Notes: a model not told the origin generated them from the sequence alone. DNA of 64,000 nucleotides from Amycolatopsis xylanica (GCF_900107045.1 NZ_FNON01000003.1:62001-126000); one strand, 5' to 3'; numbered from the stretch's first letter, positions 50,700-60,143 are shown. A program made the numbers and translations.

Positions 50700-52051
50700 T
50701 CCTTGAAGCGGCGGGCGAGGAGGACGGCGGTCGCCCCGAAGCCCAGGCACAGGCCCACCCAGACGCCCTGTCCGCCCCAGCCGAAAACGTAAGCGCAGGC
50801 CAGCATCGCCGGGACACCCACGCCCCAGTAGCCGATGAGCGTGCAGCGCAAGCCGGAGGCGGTGTCACCGAGCCCGCGCAACAGGCCGACCAGAATGTTC
50901 TGGGTCCCCTTCGAGAACTGCTGCACGACCGCGAACAGCAGCAGCGTCGACGCCATGCCCAGCACGACCGCGTCCGCATCCCCACCCAGGAACGGCCACA
51001 ACATCACCCCAGGCACCACCACGTAGCCCAAGCTCACGACCGCCGTCAAGGACCATGACAGCGTGAAAGCGTGCCGGGCGATCACCGGCGCGAGGTGCCG
51101 TTCGCCGCGGCCCGAAGCGCGGCTGACCAGAATGGACGAACCCTGGGACAGGCCGATGTTGCATTGGTAGACGATGTACGCCAGCTGGTTCGCCACGTTC
51201 GACGCGGCCAGCGCCGCCGGGCCGAAGGCACCCATCAAGACCGTCGCGATCGAGGTGATCGCGGCCTCCGAGCCGTAGGTGAAACAGATCGGTGTCCCGT
51301 GGCGGACGATGTGCTTGACCACGGCCGGGTCCGCACGCCAGGCCGCGAGTGACACCATCGGGCGCAGTTCCGGGTCGCGGCGGACCGTGGACGCGAACGC
51401 CGCCAGCGTGAAGACCTGGACCACCGTCGTCGCCAGGCCGACGCCCGCCACGCCCAGCCGCGGCAACCCGGCCCAGCCGTAGATGAACGCCGCGTTGGCC
51501 ACCGCGTTGACCGCGATCGACACCAGCGTCACCGCGAGCAGCGAGCCGGGGCGGCGCAGGCCGACCGCGAACTGGCGCAACACGTTCAGCCACATCATCG
51601 GGAACAGGCCGCCCGCCAGCGCGAACATCATCGCCCGCGCGAGCGACACGATCTCCGGGCGCTGGCCGAGCAGCGGCAGGGCCAGCGCGAGTCCACAAAG
51701 GACCGAGGCGCCCACCAAAGCCGCCAAGGTCGCCACCAGCAGGGCCGACCGGAGCAACGAACGGATCTCGTCGCGGGCGCGGTCGTCGAGGCCGCCCGCG
51801 CGGAGTTCGGCCTCGCCCGCCGCGGTGGCCACCAGGTTGCCCACGCCGGTGACCATGCCGACGCACATGGTCCGGATCTGGTTGTACAGCAGGATCGCCA
51901 GCCCGCCCGCCGCCACCGCGGACACGCCCAGCAACCCCAGCATCGCCAGGTCGACGCTGGTCAGTGCGACCTGCGCGAGCTGGATGCCCGCGATCGGGGC
52001 GGCGAGCGTGGCGAGCGCGCGGTAGCCGGTCGGCTGAAGCGTCATCGTCAT
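50675..52051 (-). CDS. MATE-family exporter (putative metallophore export)
   Basis: 458 residues and twelve membrane helices, starting MTMTLQPTGYRALATLAAPIAG. MATE pumps use H+ or Na+ to expel small polar or cationic molecules. ATG overlaps the synthase stop (ATGA), so it is the last gene of the nine-gene operon and probably exports the product. Its final residues (EVVSVPAG) and stop are encoded within palindromic repeat A6. Confidence 0.93.
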   Translation of the reverse strand: MTMTLQPTGYRALATLAAPIAGIQLAQVALTSVDLAMLGLLGVSAVAAGGLAILLYNQIRTMCVGMVTGVGNLVATAAGEAELRAGGLDDRARDEIRSLLRSALLVATLAALVGASVLCGLALALPLLGQRPEIVSLARAMMFALAGGLFPMMWLNVLRQFAVGLRRPGSLLAVTLVSIAVNAVANAAFIYGWAGLPRLGVAGVGLATTVVQVFTLAAFASTVRRDPELRPMVSLAAWRADPAVVKHIVRHGTPICFTYGSEAAITSIATVLMGAFGPAALAASNVANQLAYIVYQCNIGLSQGSSILVSRASGRGERHLAPVIARHAFTLSWSLTAVVSLGYVVVPGVMLWPFLGGDADAVVLGMASTLLLFAVVQQFSKGTQNILVGLLRGLGDTASGLRCTLIGYWGVGVPAMLACAYVFGWGGQGVWVGLCLGFGATAVLLARRFKEVVSVPAG

Positions 52052-53100
52052 GCGCTGACCGCCAAGGCCGGGGCGAACGCGTCGCGCTCGGCCACGCGAA
52101 CCGACACCGCGTAGGTGGTGAACCACCGCTCGACCCGGCGGTGGGCCAGCTCGTCGAGCACCCCTCGGGCACGCAGCCAATCGTCGTCGTAGACCGAGTC
52201 GAGGTACTTCTCCCCCGTGTCGTTGCACAGCACCACGACCGTGCTGCCCGCCGGATACGCGTACAGCCGCCGCAGCGCGACGTGGATCGCGCCGCCGGTG
52301 GTGCCGCCCACCAGCAGGCCGGTCCGGCGGGCCACCACGCGGGCGCCGGCGAACGCGTCGCGGTCGGACACGCGGTGCGCGTCGTCGACCAGCGAGTAGT
52401 CGACGTTGGTGCCGATCGGGAAACCGGCCGGGCTGCCCGCTCCGGTCTGGTGATAGACGCCGGGAGGGCCGCCGAAGATGATCGAGCCGACCGGTTCGAC
52501 CGCCACCGACCGCGTGCGCGCCCCGGCCGCGCGCAGGCCGCGGACCGTGCCGCACAGCGAACCGCCGGTGCCGATGGCCGCGACGAGCACGTCGACCGAG
52601 CCGAGCTGGCGGCGCAGTTCGGCGGCCAGTCCGTGGTAGCCGTTGGAGTTGCCGTCGTTGTTGTGCTGATCGGGGTGGAACGCGCCGAGCTCACGCGCGA
52701 GCCGGGCCGCGATCTCCCTGCGCTGCACCGAACTCGGGCCGCCGTCGGCCGAGCACTCGGCGAACACCAGCTCCGCGCCCATCGCCGAAAGCATGCGCAG
52801 CTTCTCGCGGGCCGCGTGCTGGTCGACCACCGCGGTGAACCGGTAGCCGCGTTCCAGCGCGAACAGCGCCAGGCCGCAGCCGGTGTTCCCGGACGTCGGC
52901 TCGACGATGTGCCCGCCGGGGCGCAGCCTGCCGTCACGTTCGGCCTCGATGATCATCTGCCGGGCCATCCGGACCTTGCACGAGCCGGTCGGGTTGAGCT
53001 GGTCGAGCTTGAGCAGCAGGCGCGTCCCGGTGCCGGTGCGCGCCAGCTCCAGCAGCGGGGTGTCCCCGATCAGGTCGGACGCGCGCTGGACGATGGTCAT
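52048..53100 (-). CDS. PLP-dependent synthase of the cysteine synthase fold (SbnA-like)
   Basis: 350 residues. PLP lysine Lys42 in NPTGSCKVRMARQ, substrate loop PTSGNTGCGLA, phosphate loop GTGGSLCG. Closer to SbnA than to CysK because of the SCKVRMA motif and a longer C-terminus. SbnA joins an amino-acid amine (Glu) to O-phosphoserine's carbon to make an N-(2-amino-2-carboxyethyl) amino acid. With Asp as nucleophile the same chemistry starts [S,S]-EDDS. Start overlaps the decarboxylase stop. Confidence 0.9.
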   Translation of the reverse strand: MTIVQRASDLIGDTPLLELARTGTGTRLLLKLDQLNPTGSCKVRMARQMIIEAERDGRLRPGGHIVEPTSGNTGCGLALFALERGYRFTAVVDQHAAREKLRMLSAMGAELVFAECSADGGPSSVQRREIAARLARELGAFHPDQHNNDGNSNGYHGLAAELRRQLGSVDVLVAAIGTGGSLCGTVRGLRAAGARTRSVAVEPVGSIIFGGPPGVYHQTGAGSPAGFPIGTNVDYSLVDDAHRVSDRDAFAGARVVARRTGLLVGGTTGGAIHVALRRLYAYPAGSTVVVLCNDTGEKYLDSVYDDDWLRARGVLDELAHRRVERWFTTYAVSVRVAERDAFAPALAVSA

Positions 53101-54404
53101 CGGATCTCCTGGATCGGGTACTCGGTGTCGAGCTGCCAGCCGTCGTCGCCCGCCACCACCTTGGGCGGCAGTGGCAGCTGGTGGAAGCCGCTCTCGTTCT
53201 TGTCCATCTGGTAGCCGGCGGTGTTCGGGTAGACGAGCAGATCGCCGAACCGTGGCGCGCCGGGCAGTTCCACGGTCCGCCAGGTGAGCACGTCGTATTC
53301 CATGCAGCTCGACCCCGCGACGGCCGTCCGCACCGGCCCGCCTTCGCGCGGCGACGCGCTGACCAGGATCGGGTCCGGCAGGAATTCGCTGCCCTTCCAC
53401 TGCTCGGACAGGCTCATGCTCAGGCCCGCGACCGTGGTGATGAGGTGCTCGCCGCTCGGTTTCGCGCCCAGCACCGGGAACACCGAGAACCCGGCGCCGT
53501 CGACCAGCGCGCGCCCCGGTTCGAGCAGCAGCTCGACTCCGGCCTCGCGCAGCCGGGAGGCCAGCGCGTCGTGTCGCAGGATCGCGGTGACCATGGCCGC
53601 GCCGGTCGGCGCCTGGTGATACGGATACGTCCGCGCCGGATTCCGCCCGCCGTGGAACCAGCCTTCACCGCGACCGGCCTCGAACCGCGCCCAGTCGTCG
53701 GCGTCCACATAGGACACCGCGATGCCGCCGCCGATGCTGATCTTCGTAGCCGGATGCCCCAGTGCCCGCGCGTCTTGGCACAACTCGATCAGCCGAACGG
53801 CGAGTTCGGCACGCGGAACGGGGTCGTAGCCGTCGAGGTGGAACGAGAACCCTCGCACCTTGATGCCCAGCTCAACGCACCGGCGCACCGCGGCCGCAAG
53901 CGCTTCCTCGGCGAACCCGAAACGGCTCGCCGGAGCCATCGGCGGCCGCACCCGCAGCAGGACTTCGGCCGTCTCGCCGAGGTGGGCGAGGCGTTCCAGC
54001 TCGTCGGCCGCGTCGACCGCGATCAGGCAGCCGTGCCGCAGCGCGAGCCACAGCAGGCCTTCGGGCTTGGCCGCGCCGGTCACCCCGATCGACTCGCCCC
54101 GCACGCCGTTCCCCAGCGCGTGCACCAGTTCCGGCACGCTCGCGACGTCGACTCCGGCACCCGGCCTGACGCATTCCCGCAGCCAGGCCGAAGCCTTGTT
54201 GGCCTTCTTTCCGTAGTAGACGGTGCCCGCCACGCCCTCGGCGGCGAGCGCGTCGACCATCGCGCCCAGGTTCTCCGCGAACGTCTCCGGGTGGACGACG
54301 TGGAACGGCCCGCCCCCGACCGCGCGAGCGATGTCCCACAGCATCGGCGAATCACGCAGCTTCGGCGCCCACGGCCTTTCCCGCGCAGGCAAAGGCGGTG
54401 ACAT
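53097..54404 (-). CDS. PLP-dependent amino-acid decarboxylase (fold type III, SbnH/LysA-like)
   Basis: 435 residues from ATG 54404, which overlaps the dehydrogenase stop (TGATG). Alanine-racemase-type barrel with PLP lysine Lys67 in VYYGKKANK, SFHLDGYDP, glycine-rich phosphate loop SIGGGIAVSYVD, ELLLEPGRALVDGAG and the C-terminal SSCMEYDVL carrying the catalytic Cys. Removes a carboxyl from a D-centre amino acid. In staphyloferrin B synthesis SbnH decarboxylates a Dap intermediate; here it could convert a Dap-like bridge to ethylenediamine (inference). Confidence 0.92.
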   Translation of the reverse strand: MSPPLPARERPWAPKLRDSPMLWDIARAVGGGPFHVVHPETFAENLGAMVDALAAEGVAGTVYYGKKANKASAWLRECVRPGAGVDVASVPELVHALGNGVRGESIGVTGAAKPEGLLWLALRHGCLIAVDAADELERLAHLGETAEVLLRVRPPMAPASRFGFAEEALAAAVRRCVELGIKVRGFSFHLDGYDPVPRAELAVRLIELCQDARALGHPATKISIGGGIAVSYVDADDWARFEAGRGEGWFHGGRNPARTYPYHQAPTGAAMVTAILRHDALASRLREAGVELLLEPGRALVDGAGFSVFPVLGAKPSGEHLITTVAGLSMSLSEQWKGSEFLPDPILVSASPREGGPVRTAVAGSSCMEYDVLTWRTVELPGAPRFGDLLVYPNTAGYQMDKNESGFHQLPLPPKVVAGDDGWQLDTEYPIQEIR

Positions 54405-55384
54405 CACGACCACAACGCCACCTCGAGCCCGCGACCCGCCGCGATGGCACGGGCGGCGAGCGCGTGCGCCACCGGGATGTCCGTGATGATCATGCCGCTG
54501 CTGAACGCGAACACCCGGTCCTCGTCGCTACGGCGGCCCGGCACCCGGCCCGCCAGTATCTCGGGAAGCTCGGCGTCGACGCGGAACACGCCGTCCGGGC
54601 CCGCCATCCGCCGCCCGGTCACCTCGACCTGCGCGGAACTCGTGGCCACCGTGTAGTCGGCCTCGGCGAGCGTGCCCTCCTGAACTCCCTTGCTGGCCAC
54701 CGAAATCAGCAACCCGCCCGGCGGCAGCCAGCCCAGCTGGATCTTCGGATGCGCCGCCCGGCCGGACGCCGCGATCACGATGTCGGACTCGCGGGCCGCC
54801 GCTTCGACGTCCTCGACCAGCTCGACCTCGCGGTCCGGGAACTGGCTCGTCAACGCGGACACACTGTCCCGGATGCCGTCGGGATGGGTGCCGAACAACC
54901 GCAGCCGCTCCAGCTTCGGCAACGCGGTGAGCAGGTATGGCAGCGTCCGGATCCCTTGTGCCCCAGTGCCGACCATGAGCGCCGAGCGCGCGCCCGCCGT
55001 GGCGCATTCCCGCGCGAGCAGGGCGGTGCTGGCGGGCGTGCGCGTCGCGCCGACGCGGTGACAGTCCAGCAACGCGAACGGCGTGCCAGTGGTGTCGTCG
55101 TACAGCGTGATGGTCGTGTAGTACTTCTCGGCCGACGTGCTGCCCTGGCGGTAACTCGTCTTGAACGCCGCCTGTTCGAGCGAGCCGTCGTAGCCGAGCA
55201 TCGAGTACGTGACCGCGTCGCGCTCCGGGTCGGGGATCGGCACCATCAGCTTGGCCGGGTTCCGCGACTTCCCGGACGCGAAGGCGAGATAACCGTCTTC
55301 GACCATCGTGATCGCCTCGTGCGGGGTGAGCTCCAGGTTGTGGAGATCGCCGCGGGTGAGGACGTGCAGGGTGGGCGGTTTCAT
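54404..55384 (-). CDS. Ornithine cyclodeaminase/SbnB-family dehydrogenase
   Basis: 326 residues. NAD(P)-binding motif LMVGTGAQGIRTL, substrate Arg/Lys region AAFKTSYRQGSTSAEKYYTT and the SDIVIAASGRAAHPKIQLGWLPPG segment. SbnB oxidises N-(2-amino-2-carboxyethyl)-glutamate to L-Dap; related enzymes can run in reverse as reductive aminators. Start overlaps the upstream ABC ATPase stop (ATGA), which ties biosynthesis to transport. Confidence 0.92.
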   Translation of the reverse strand: MKPPTLHVLTRGDLHNLELTPHEAITMVEDGYLAFASGKSRNPAKLMVPIPDPERDAVTYSMLGYDGSLEQAAFKTSYRQGSTSAEKYYTTITLYDDTTGTPFALLDCHRVGATRTPASTALLARECATAGARSALMVGTGAQGIRTLPYLLTALPKLERLRLFGTHPDGIRDSVSALTSQFPDREVELVEDVEAAARESDIVIAASGRAAHPKIQLGWLPPGGLLISVASKGVQEGTLAEADYTVATSSAQVEVTGRRMAGPDGVFRVDAELPEILAGRVPGRRSDEDRVFAFSSGMIITDIPVAHALAARAIAAGRGLEVALWS

Positions 55385-55953
55385 GGGGTGAGCACCTTTC
55401 TCGTGGAAGCGATGGCGTCGACCAAGTGCAGGTCGTGACTGATGAAGAGCACGCCGGCGCCGTCGTCGGCGGCGCGGCGCAGTGTCGCGGCCACCGCGGC
55501 GGTGGTGGCCGGGTCGAGCGACGCGGTCATCTCGTCGCACAGCAGGTACCGGGGCTCGCCGACGAGCGCGCGGGCGATCGCGGCGCGCTGCAGCTGACCG
55601 TCGGACACCTGCCGGGGAAAGCGGTCGAGCAGGCTGATCGGCAGGTCCGCGCGAGCACACAGGCTTTCCCAGCCGACCTCGCCGTCCGCGCAGACTTCGA
55701 TGGATCGCCGCAACGTGAGCCGAGGGTCCATCGCCCGCCGAGCCGACTGGAACAGCATGGTCACCGGGCCGTCTCGCAGCACCTGGCCGCTCAGCGGCTC
55801 GGCCAGCCCGGCGAGCACCCGGGCCAGCGAGGTCTTGCCGCAGCCGGAAGGACCGACCAAGCCGACGATCTCGCCGGGCCGGACGTCGAGATCGAAGCCG
55901 GTGAACAGGACCGTGCGGCCGTGGCCGACGGTGACGGAACGCGCGGAGAGCAT
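55381..55953 (-). CDS. ABC transporter ATPase, Opp/Dpp type (second)
   Basis: 190 residues. Walker A GPSGCGKTSLA, Q loop LFQSARRAM, signature VSDGQLQRAAIARAL (VSDGQ in place of LSGGQ), Walker B YLLCDEMTASLD, H loop SHDLH. Shorter than the usual 260-330 of OppF/DppF, lacking the C-terminal oligopeptide domain. Partner of the ATPase 3 bases upstream. Confidence 0.92.
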   Translation of the reverse strand: MLSARSVTVGHGRTVLFTGFDLDVRPGEIVGLVGPSGCGKTSLARVLAGLAEPLSGQVLRDGPVTMLFQSARRAMDPRLTLRRSIEVCADGEVGWESLCARADLPISLLDRFPRQVSDGQLQRAAIARALVGEPRYLLCDEMTASLDPATTAAVAATLRRAADDGAGVLFISHDLHLVDAIASTRKVLTP

Positions 55954-55956
55954 GGT

Positions 55957-56718
55957 TCAGCTTCCGTATCGGTAGTCGCCGGGGAGGTCGACGAGATCGG
56001 GGGTGGGGAACGGCAGCGGGTGCAACCCGTTCTCGGGCAACGCGGCCAGCAGGTCGCGCGTGTACGGATTTCGAGGCGCCGCAAGGACTTCGGCGGCCGG
56101 ACCGGTCTCGACGATCCGCGACGCGAACATCACCGACAGGTCCGCCTCGCCGGGCACCGCCTCGATGTCGTGGGTCGCCGCCAGCACGACACGACTCGCC
56201 GCCAGCTCGGTCAGCAGCGAGACGACGGCGTGCGCACGCTCGCGATCCAGCGCCGAGGTCGGCTCGTCCGCGACGACGACCGCCGGGTCACCCGCGAGCG
56301 CGGCGGCGATGGCCGCGCGTTGCAGCATCCCGCCGGACAGCTCGTGCGGATACTTCCCGAGCGCGTCGGCCTCCAGCCCGACCAGGTCGAGCAGCTCACG
56401 CGGCCCACGCTCGCCGCGCAGGCAGCGCACCGTCTCGGCCAGCTGTTTCCCGAGCCTGCGCACCGGGGTGAAGCAGGTCATCGCCGACTGCGGCACGACA
56501 CCGATGGCCCCGGACACCTTCACGCACCCGGTGACCCGCGCCGACGCGGGCAGCATGCCCGTAATCGCCGCGCACAAGGTCGACTTCCCCGAGCCGGAGC
56601 CGCCGATCACGAAATGCGGCCTGCCGGGCACGGCGATGAGGTCGGCTTCGGTGACCGCGTGCACCTCGCCGCGCTCGACGGGAATGCGAACGCTGAGCCT
56701 TTCGAGCAGCAACGTCAT
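55957..56718 (-). CDS. ABC transporter ATPase, Opp/Dpp type (first)
   Basis: 253 residues. Walker [13 protein letters not shown] loop VPQSAMTCF, signature [15 protein letters not shown], Walker [14 protein letters not shown] loop THDIE, and the C-terminal [20 protein letters not shown] of oligopeptide-type ATPases. ATGA overlap with the upstream permease. Confidence 0.94.
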   Translation of the reverse strand: MTLLLERLSVRIPVERGEVHAVTEADLIAVPGRPHFVIGGSGSGKSTLCAAITGMLPASARVTGCVKVSGAIGVVPQSAMTCFTPVRRLGKQLAETVRCLRGERGPRELLDLVGLEADALGKYPHELSGGMLQRAAIAAALAGDPAVVVADEPTSALDRERAHAVVSLLTELAASRVVLAATHDIEAVPGEADLSVMFASRIVETGPAAEVLAAPRNPYTRDLLAALPENGLHPLPFPTPDLVDLPGDYRYGS

Positions 56719-57527
56719 GCCGTCACCGCCGCTCGCGAGGCCGAGAAAGACCGTCCTATCAACGAAAGCGCCAGCGTGACGGCCACGATCGCGCCCGCCG
56801 GGAACGCCAGCCGCCACCAATGCCCGAGCAACAGCGCGTCGCCCGCGTCGGCGAGCAACGTGCCCAGAGAGGCTTGGTGCGGCGGCAATCCCACACCGAG
56901 GAACGACAGCGTCGACTCGTGCCACACGGCGTGCGCGACGAGCAGCACGACAGCCACCCCGGCCTGCCCCAGCGCGACCGGCAGGAAGTGAACGCGCGCG
57001 ATCTTCCACGACGGCACCCCGCGCAGCTTCGCCACCTCGACGTACTCGGCGTGCCGCACGGACAGCAGTTCCGCCCGCACGACACGGGCGATCGATGTCC
57101 AGTGCGTGAGCACCAGCGAGACCACGATCGCCACGAGCGAGCCACGGAACATCGACACGATCAGCAGCGACAGCAGCAGGCTCGGGATCGCGGTCATCGC
57201 GTCGGCCACCCGCATCCCGATCCGGTCCCACCAGCCGCCGAACGCGCCCGCCGCGATGCCGACCGCGAGCCCGGCGATCGCCGACACCACCGCGGTGACC
57301 GCCGAGATCCCCAGCGACACCCGCATTCCCTTGGCCACCAACGTGAACAGGTCCCGGCCGGACGAGTCCGTGCCGAACCAATGCGCCAAGCCCGGCCCCT
57401 GATCGGCGGCCGCGAAGTCGGTGATGGCCTCGTCGACCGGAAACACGATGGGCACGAAGATCGCGTAGAGCGCCAATGCCGTGATGATCACGGCGCCACA
57501 CCAGGCGGCCCGGTTCCGCTCAGCCAT
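56715..57527 (-). CDS. ABC transporter permease, DppC type
   Basis: 270 residues; start ATG 57527 overlaps the first permease by 8 bases. Six membrane helices, [19 protein letters not shown] at the start of the transmembrane domain, and the EAA loop [26 protein letters not shown]. Inner-membrane half of the importer. Confidence 0.94.
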   Translation of the reverse strand: MAERNRAAWCGAVIITALALYAIFVPIVFPVDEAITDFAAADQGPGLAHWFGTDSSGRDLFTLVAKGMRVSLGISAVTAVVSAIAGLAVGIAAGAFGGWWDRIGMRVADAMTAIPSLLLSLLIVSMFRGSLVAIVVSLVLTHWTSIARVVRAELLSVRHAEYVEVAKLRGVPSWKIARVHFLPVALGQAGVAVVLLVAHAVWHESTLSFLGVGLPPHQASLGTLLADAGDALLLGHWWRLAFPAGAIVAVTLALSLIGRSFSASRAAVTA

Positions 57528-58500
57528 CGGCTTCGATCCTCGGGTCGACGGCGATCGCGGCCGCGTCGGCCGCCAGGTTGCCGAGCAGCACCAGCCCGAC
57601 GGTGAGCACCGTGACGATCGCCAGCAGCGGGAAGTCCATCGCCCGCGCGGAATCCACGGTCGCGTCACCCAGCCCAGGCCAGGCGAACACCGTCTCGACG
57701 ACGGTCGCGCCGATCAGCAGTTCCGGCAGCCTGCCGCCGATGAGCGCGAAGAACGGGGCCGCCGCCATCGGCAGGATGTGCCCGCGTTCGACGACGCCAC
57801 GCGGCAGTCCGCGAGCCCGCGCGCCCCGCACCGGGTCGCTGGTCGCCACGGCGACGATCGCCTCGCGCAGGCCCAAGATCAGCCACGGCACCTGGGAAAT
57901 CCCGAGCACCAGCGCGGGAAGCACCAGATGCCGCACGGCCGACGCGGCCGTCACCGCGGCGCCCGGATCCGTGAGCCCCGAGCTGGGGAACAGCCGGAAC
58001 GTCACGGCCAGCACGAGCACGGCGCCCAGCGCGACGATGAACGGCGGCACGGCCTGCAGCAGCACGGCCAGCGCGCTGATCCCCCGGTCGACGAGCCCGC
58101 CCGCGCGGAGCCCGGCGATCGCGCCGAGTGTTAAGGCGAACGTCACCGCGACCACCGAACCGGCCAGTCCCAGCAACGCCGTCCAGCCGAGCCGGTCGGC
58201 GAGCACCTGCGCGACCGGCTCGTGGTAGGCCCGCGAGTAGCCGAGATCGCCGGTCAGCGCGCCGGTCAGCCAGTGCCACCAGGCCGCGATCCAGCTCTGG
58301 TCCAGCCCGAGCGTGTGGCGCAGTGCCTCGCGTTCGACTTCGGTGAGGCCGTCCCCGACGCCACGCAGATACGCCTCGAGCGGGTCGAACGGGCTCGCCG
58401 CGGCGAGCGCGAACGTGGCGAGCGAAACCCCCAGCACGAGCGGAACCCCGAAGAGCAGGCGGCGGACGGCCAGCCGGCCGATGCGGCGCGACCGCGTCAC
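57520..58500 (-). CDS. ABC transporter permease, DppB type
   Basis: 326 residues. RRLLFGVPLVLGVSLATFAL first helix, LGLDQSWIAAWWHWLTGALTGDLGYSRAYHEPV periplasmic-type loop, EAA loop DPVRGARARGLPRGVVERGHILPM and the terminal ETVFAWPGLGDATVDSA. GTGA overlap with the binding-protein stop. Confidence 0.94.
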   Translation of the reverse strand: MTRSRRIGRLAVRRLLFGVPLVLGVSLATFALAAASPFDPLEAYLRGVGDGLTEVEREALRHTLGLDQSWIAAWWHWLTGALTGDLGYSRAYHEPVAQVLADRLGWTALLGLAGSVVAVTFALTLGAIAGLRAGGLVDRGISALAVLLQAVPPFIVALGAVLVLAVTFRLFPSSGLTDPGAAVTAASAVRHLVLPALVLGISQVPWLILGLREAIVAVATSDPVRGARARGLPRGVVERGHILPMAAAPFFALIGGRLPELLIGATVVETVFAWPGLGDATVDSARAMDFPLLAIVTVLTVGLVLLGNLAADAAAIAVDPRIEADG

Positions 58501-60104
58501 GAGCGGGTCCAGCGGGCCAGCGAATACCAGGGACCCCAGGCCACACCGTGGGTGTGCGGTTCCAGCGCGGTCGGGCCGAACTTCCAGCCGTTGTCGCGCA
58601 CCACGTACACGTGGTTCTCGGAAACGAGCGCCAGCATCGCGGGCGCCGCGTGATAAGCGGCCTGGAAGTCGCGGTACAGCTGCGCGCGCTTGGCCGGGTC
58701 ACGCTCGACACGGGCCGCGTCGAGCACGCGGTCGACTTCGGGGTTCACGTAGTCCGAGGCGTTGTCCCACTTCGACCCGGTGCCCGGCTTGGCGTAGCGG
58801 GAGTGGAACTTCGGGTAGAGCTGAGTGTCCACTGTGTACGGCTGGCCACCGCCGCCGAGCAGGAACGCGGTCGCGGCCAGGTACTGCGGCGTCATGGTCG
58901 ACTTCTCGACGGCGACCGGGTTCAGCTCCAGCCCGATCTTCTTGGCGTCGGACACGGTCGCCATCGTGAGATCGCGGCGCAGGTTCTCGGTCGGGTAGTA
59001 CGCGACGTCGAACCGCGCACGGCGGCCGTCGCGTTCCCGGATGCCGTCGGCGCCCGCCCGCCATCCGGCTTCGTCGAGCACCTTGCGCGCGCGATCCGCG
59101 TCGAAGGTGAAGTCCTGGGCGGGATCGTATGCGACCCCGAACAGCGGCGTGACCAGCGTCGACACGGCCGTGCCCTCGCCGCGCAGGATGTCGCGGACCA
59201 TCGCAGCGCGGTCCACGCCGAGGTTCAGCGCGAGCCGGACGGCCGGATCGCCCGCCACCGGATTGCCGGTGGGCAAGGTGATTCCCAGCCAGTCGTTGGC
59301 CTTCGCGGAGATCACGCGGTAGCCGTCCTTCGCGGCCGCATGGGCCAGCGCGGGCGGCAGCCGGGTGCCGTCGGCGTTGCCCGCGAGCTGGGCAGCGCGG
59401 GCCTTGTCGTCGTCCGTGCGCCGCACGACGAAGGTCTTCACCGGCGGCTTGGGGCCCCAGTAGCCGTCGCGCGCGGTGAACACGGCCTGGTCGGGCCGCA
59501 GCTCGGTCAGCGTGTACGGGCCGGTGCCGACGGGGTGGTCACCGAGGGCGAGCTTGTCGGCGGGGCCGGGCTTCGCGAGTGCCTCCGACGGCGCGATAGC
59601 CAAGAACAGCCGGTGCGGCACGTCGGCGTAGGCCCCAGCGAGTGTGAAGTCGACGGTGTCCGGCCCGCTCGCCTTGGCGGACTTGAGGAAGTCGAAGTTC
59701 GCGGCGATCGGCGAGGCGAACGCGGGGTCGATGACCGCGTTGTAGGTCGCGGCGACGTCCTCGGGACCGAAGGCCGACCCGTCGGAGAAGGTGACCCCGC
59801 TCCGGGTCCGCACGCGCCAGTGCGTCAGGTCGCCGTCGACGGGCTCGGGCGGTCCCGCCGCGAGCACGGGCACCGCGTCGGGAATGCGATCGTCCTGGCC
59901 CTCCGCGACGCGATACAGGCTTTCGTAAACCTTCGATTCGCCGTTGCTCCCGTGTCCGGTGAGCGGGTTGAAGTGCCCCAGTTCCTCGGCGTCGATGACG
60001 ACGAAGCGGTCGGTGGCACCGGAAGCCGTCGGCGTGCCGCAGGCGGTGAGGACGAGCAAGAGCGCGAGCGCCAACGGGCGCGGACGAAGGCGGGAGGTAA
60101 GCAC
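58497..60104 (-). CDS. Solute-binding lipoprotein of Opp/Nik-type ABC importer
   Basis: 535 residues from GTG 60104 (GGGTGGCGGAC before it); an ATG at 60122 would fall in the operator. Lipobox LLVLTACG; SBP family 5 features FNPLTGHGSNGESKVYESLYR, WRVRTRSGVTFSDGSAFGPEDV and GDHPVGTGPYTLTELRPDQAV. Relatives bind peptides, nickel or opine-type metallophores (CntA, NikA). First gene of the nine-gene operon. Confidence 0.93.
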   Translation of the reverse strand: MLTSRLRPRPLALALLLVLTACGTPTASGATDRFVVIDAEELGHFNPLTGHGSNGESKVYESLYRVAEGQDDRIPDAVPVLAAGPPEPVDGDLTHWRVRTRSGVTFSDGSAFGPEDVAATYNAVIDPAFASPIAANFDFLKSAKASGPDTVDFTLAGAYADVPHRLFLAIAPSEALAKPGPADKLALGDHPVGTGPYTLTELRPDQAVFTARDGYWGPKPPVKTFVVRRTDDDKARAAQLAGNADGTRLPPALAHAAAKDGYRVISAKANDWLGITLPTGNPVAGDPAVRLALNLGVDRAAMVRDILRGEGTAVSTLVTPLFGVAYDPAQDFTFDADRARKVLDEAGWRAGADGIRERDGRRARFDVAYYPTENLRRDLTMATVSDAKKIGLELNPVAVEKSTMTPQYLAATAFLLGGGGQPYTVDTQLYPKFHSRYAKPGTGSKWDNASDYVNPEVDRVLDAARVERDPAKRAQLYRDFQAAYHAAPAMLALVSENHVYVVRDNGWKFGPTALEPHTHGVAWGPWYSLARWTRS

Positions 60105-60119
60105 GTCCGCCACCCTAAC

Positions 60120-60143
60120 CATAATGATAATCGTTTTCGATTA
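60120..60143 (-). promoter_or_regulatory. Fur/Zur-type box before the metallophore operon
   Basis: ATAATGATAATCGTTTTC (from 60121) matches the classic 19-base Fur box in 16 of 19 positions (60120-60138), and TAATCG-TTTT-CGATTA (60128-60143) is a perfect palindrome. Mycobacterial Zur boxes have the same AATGA-AATC-TTTTC layout. It lies 16 bases before the GTG start of the binding protein, where a repressor would block transcription. Confidence 0.6.

Noticed and set aside
50675..55384. Staphyloferrin B-type citrate siderophore locus
   Set aside because: SbnA-, SbnB- and SbnH-like genes are present but no IucA/IucC-type synthetase is found in the operon, so a Dap-citrate product is not supported.
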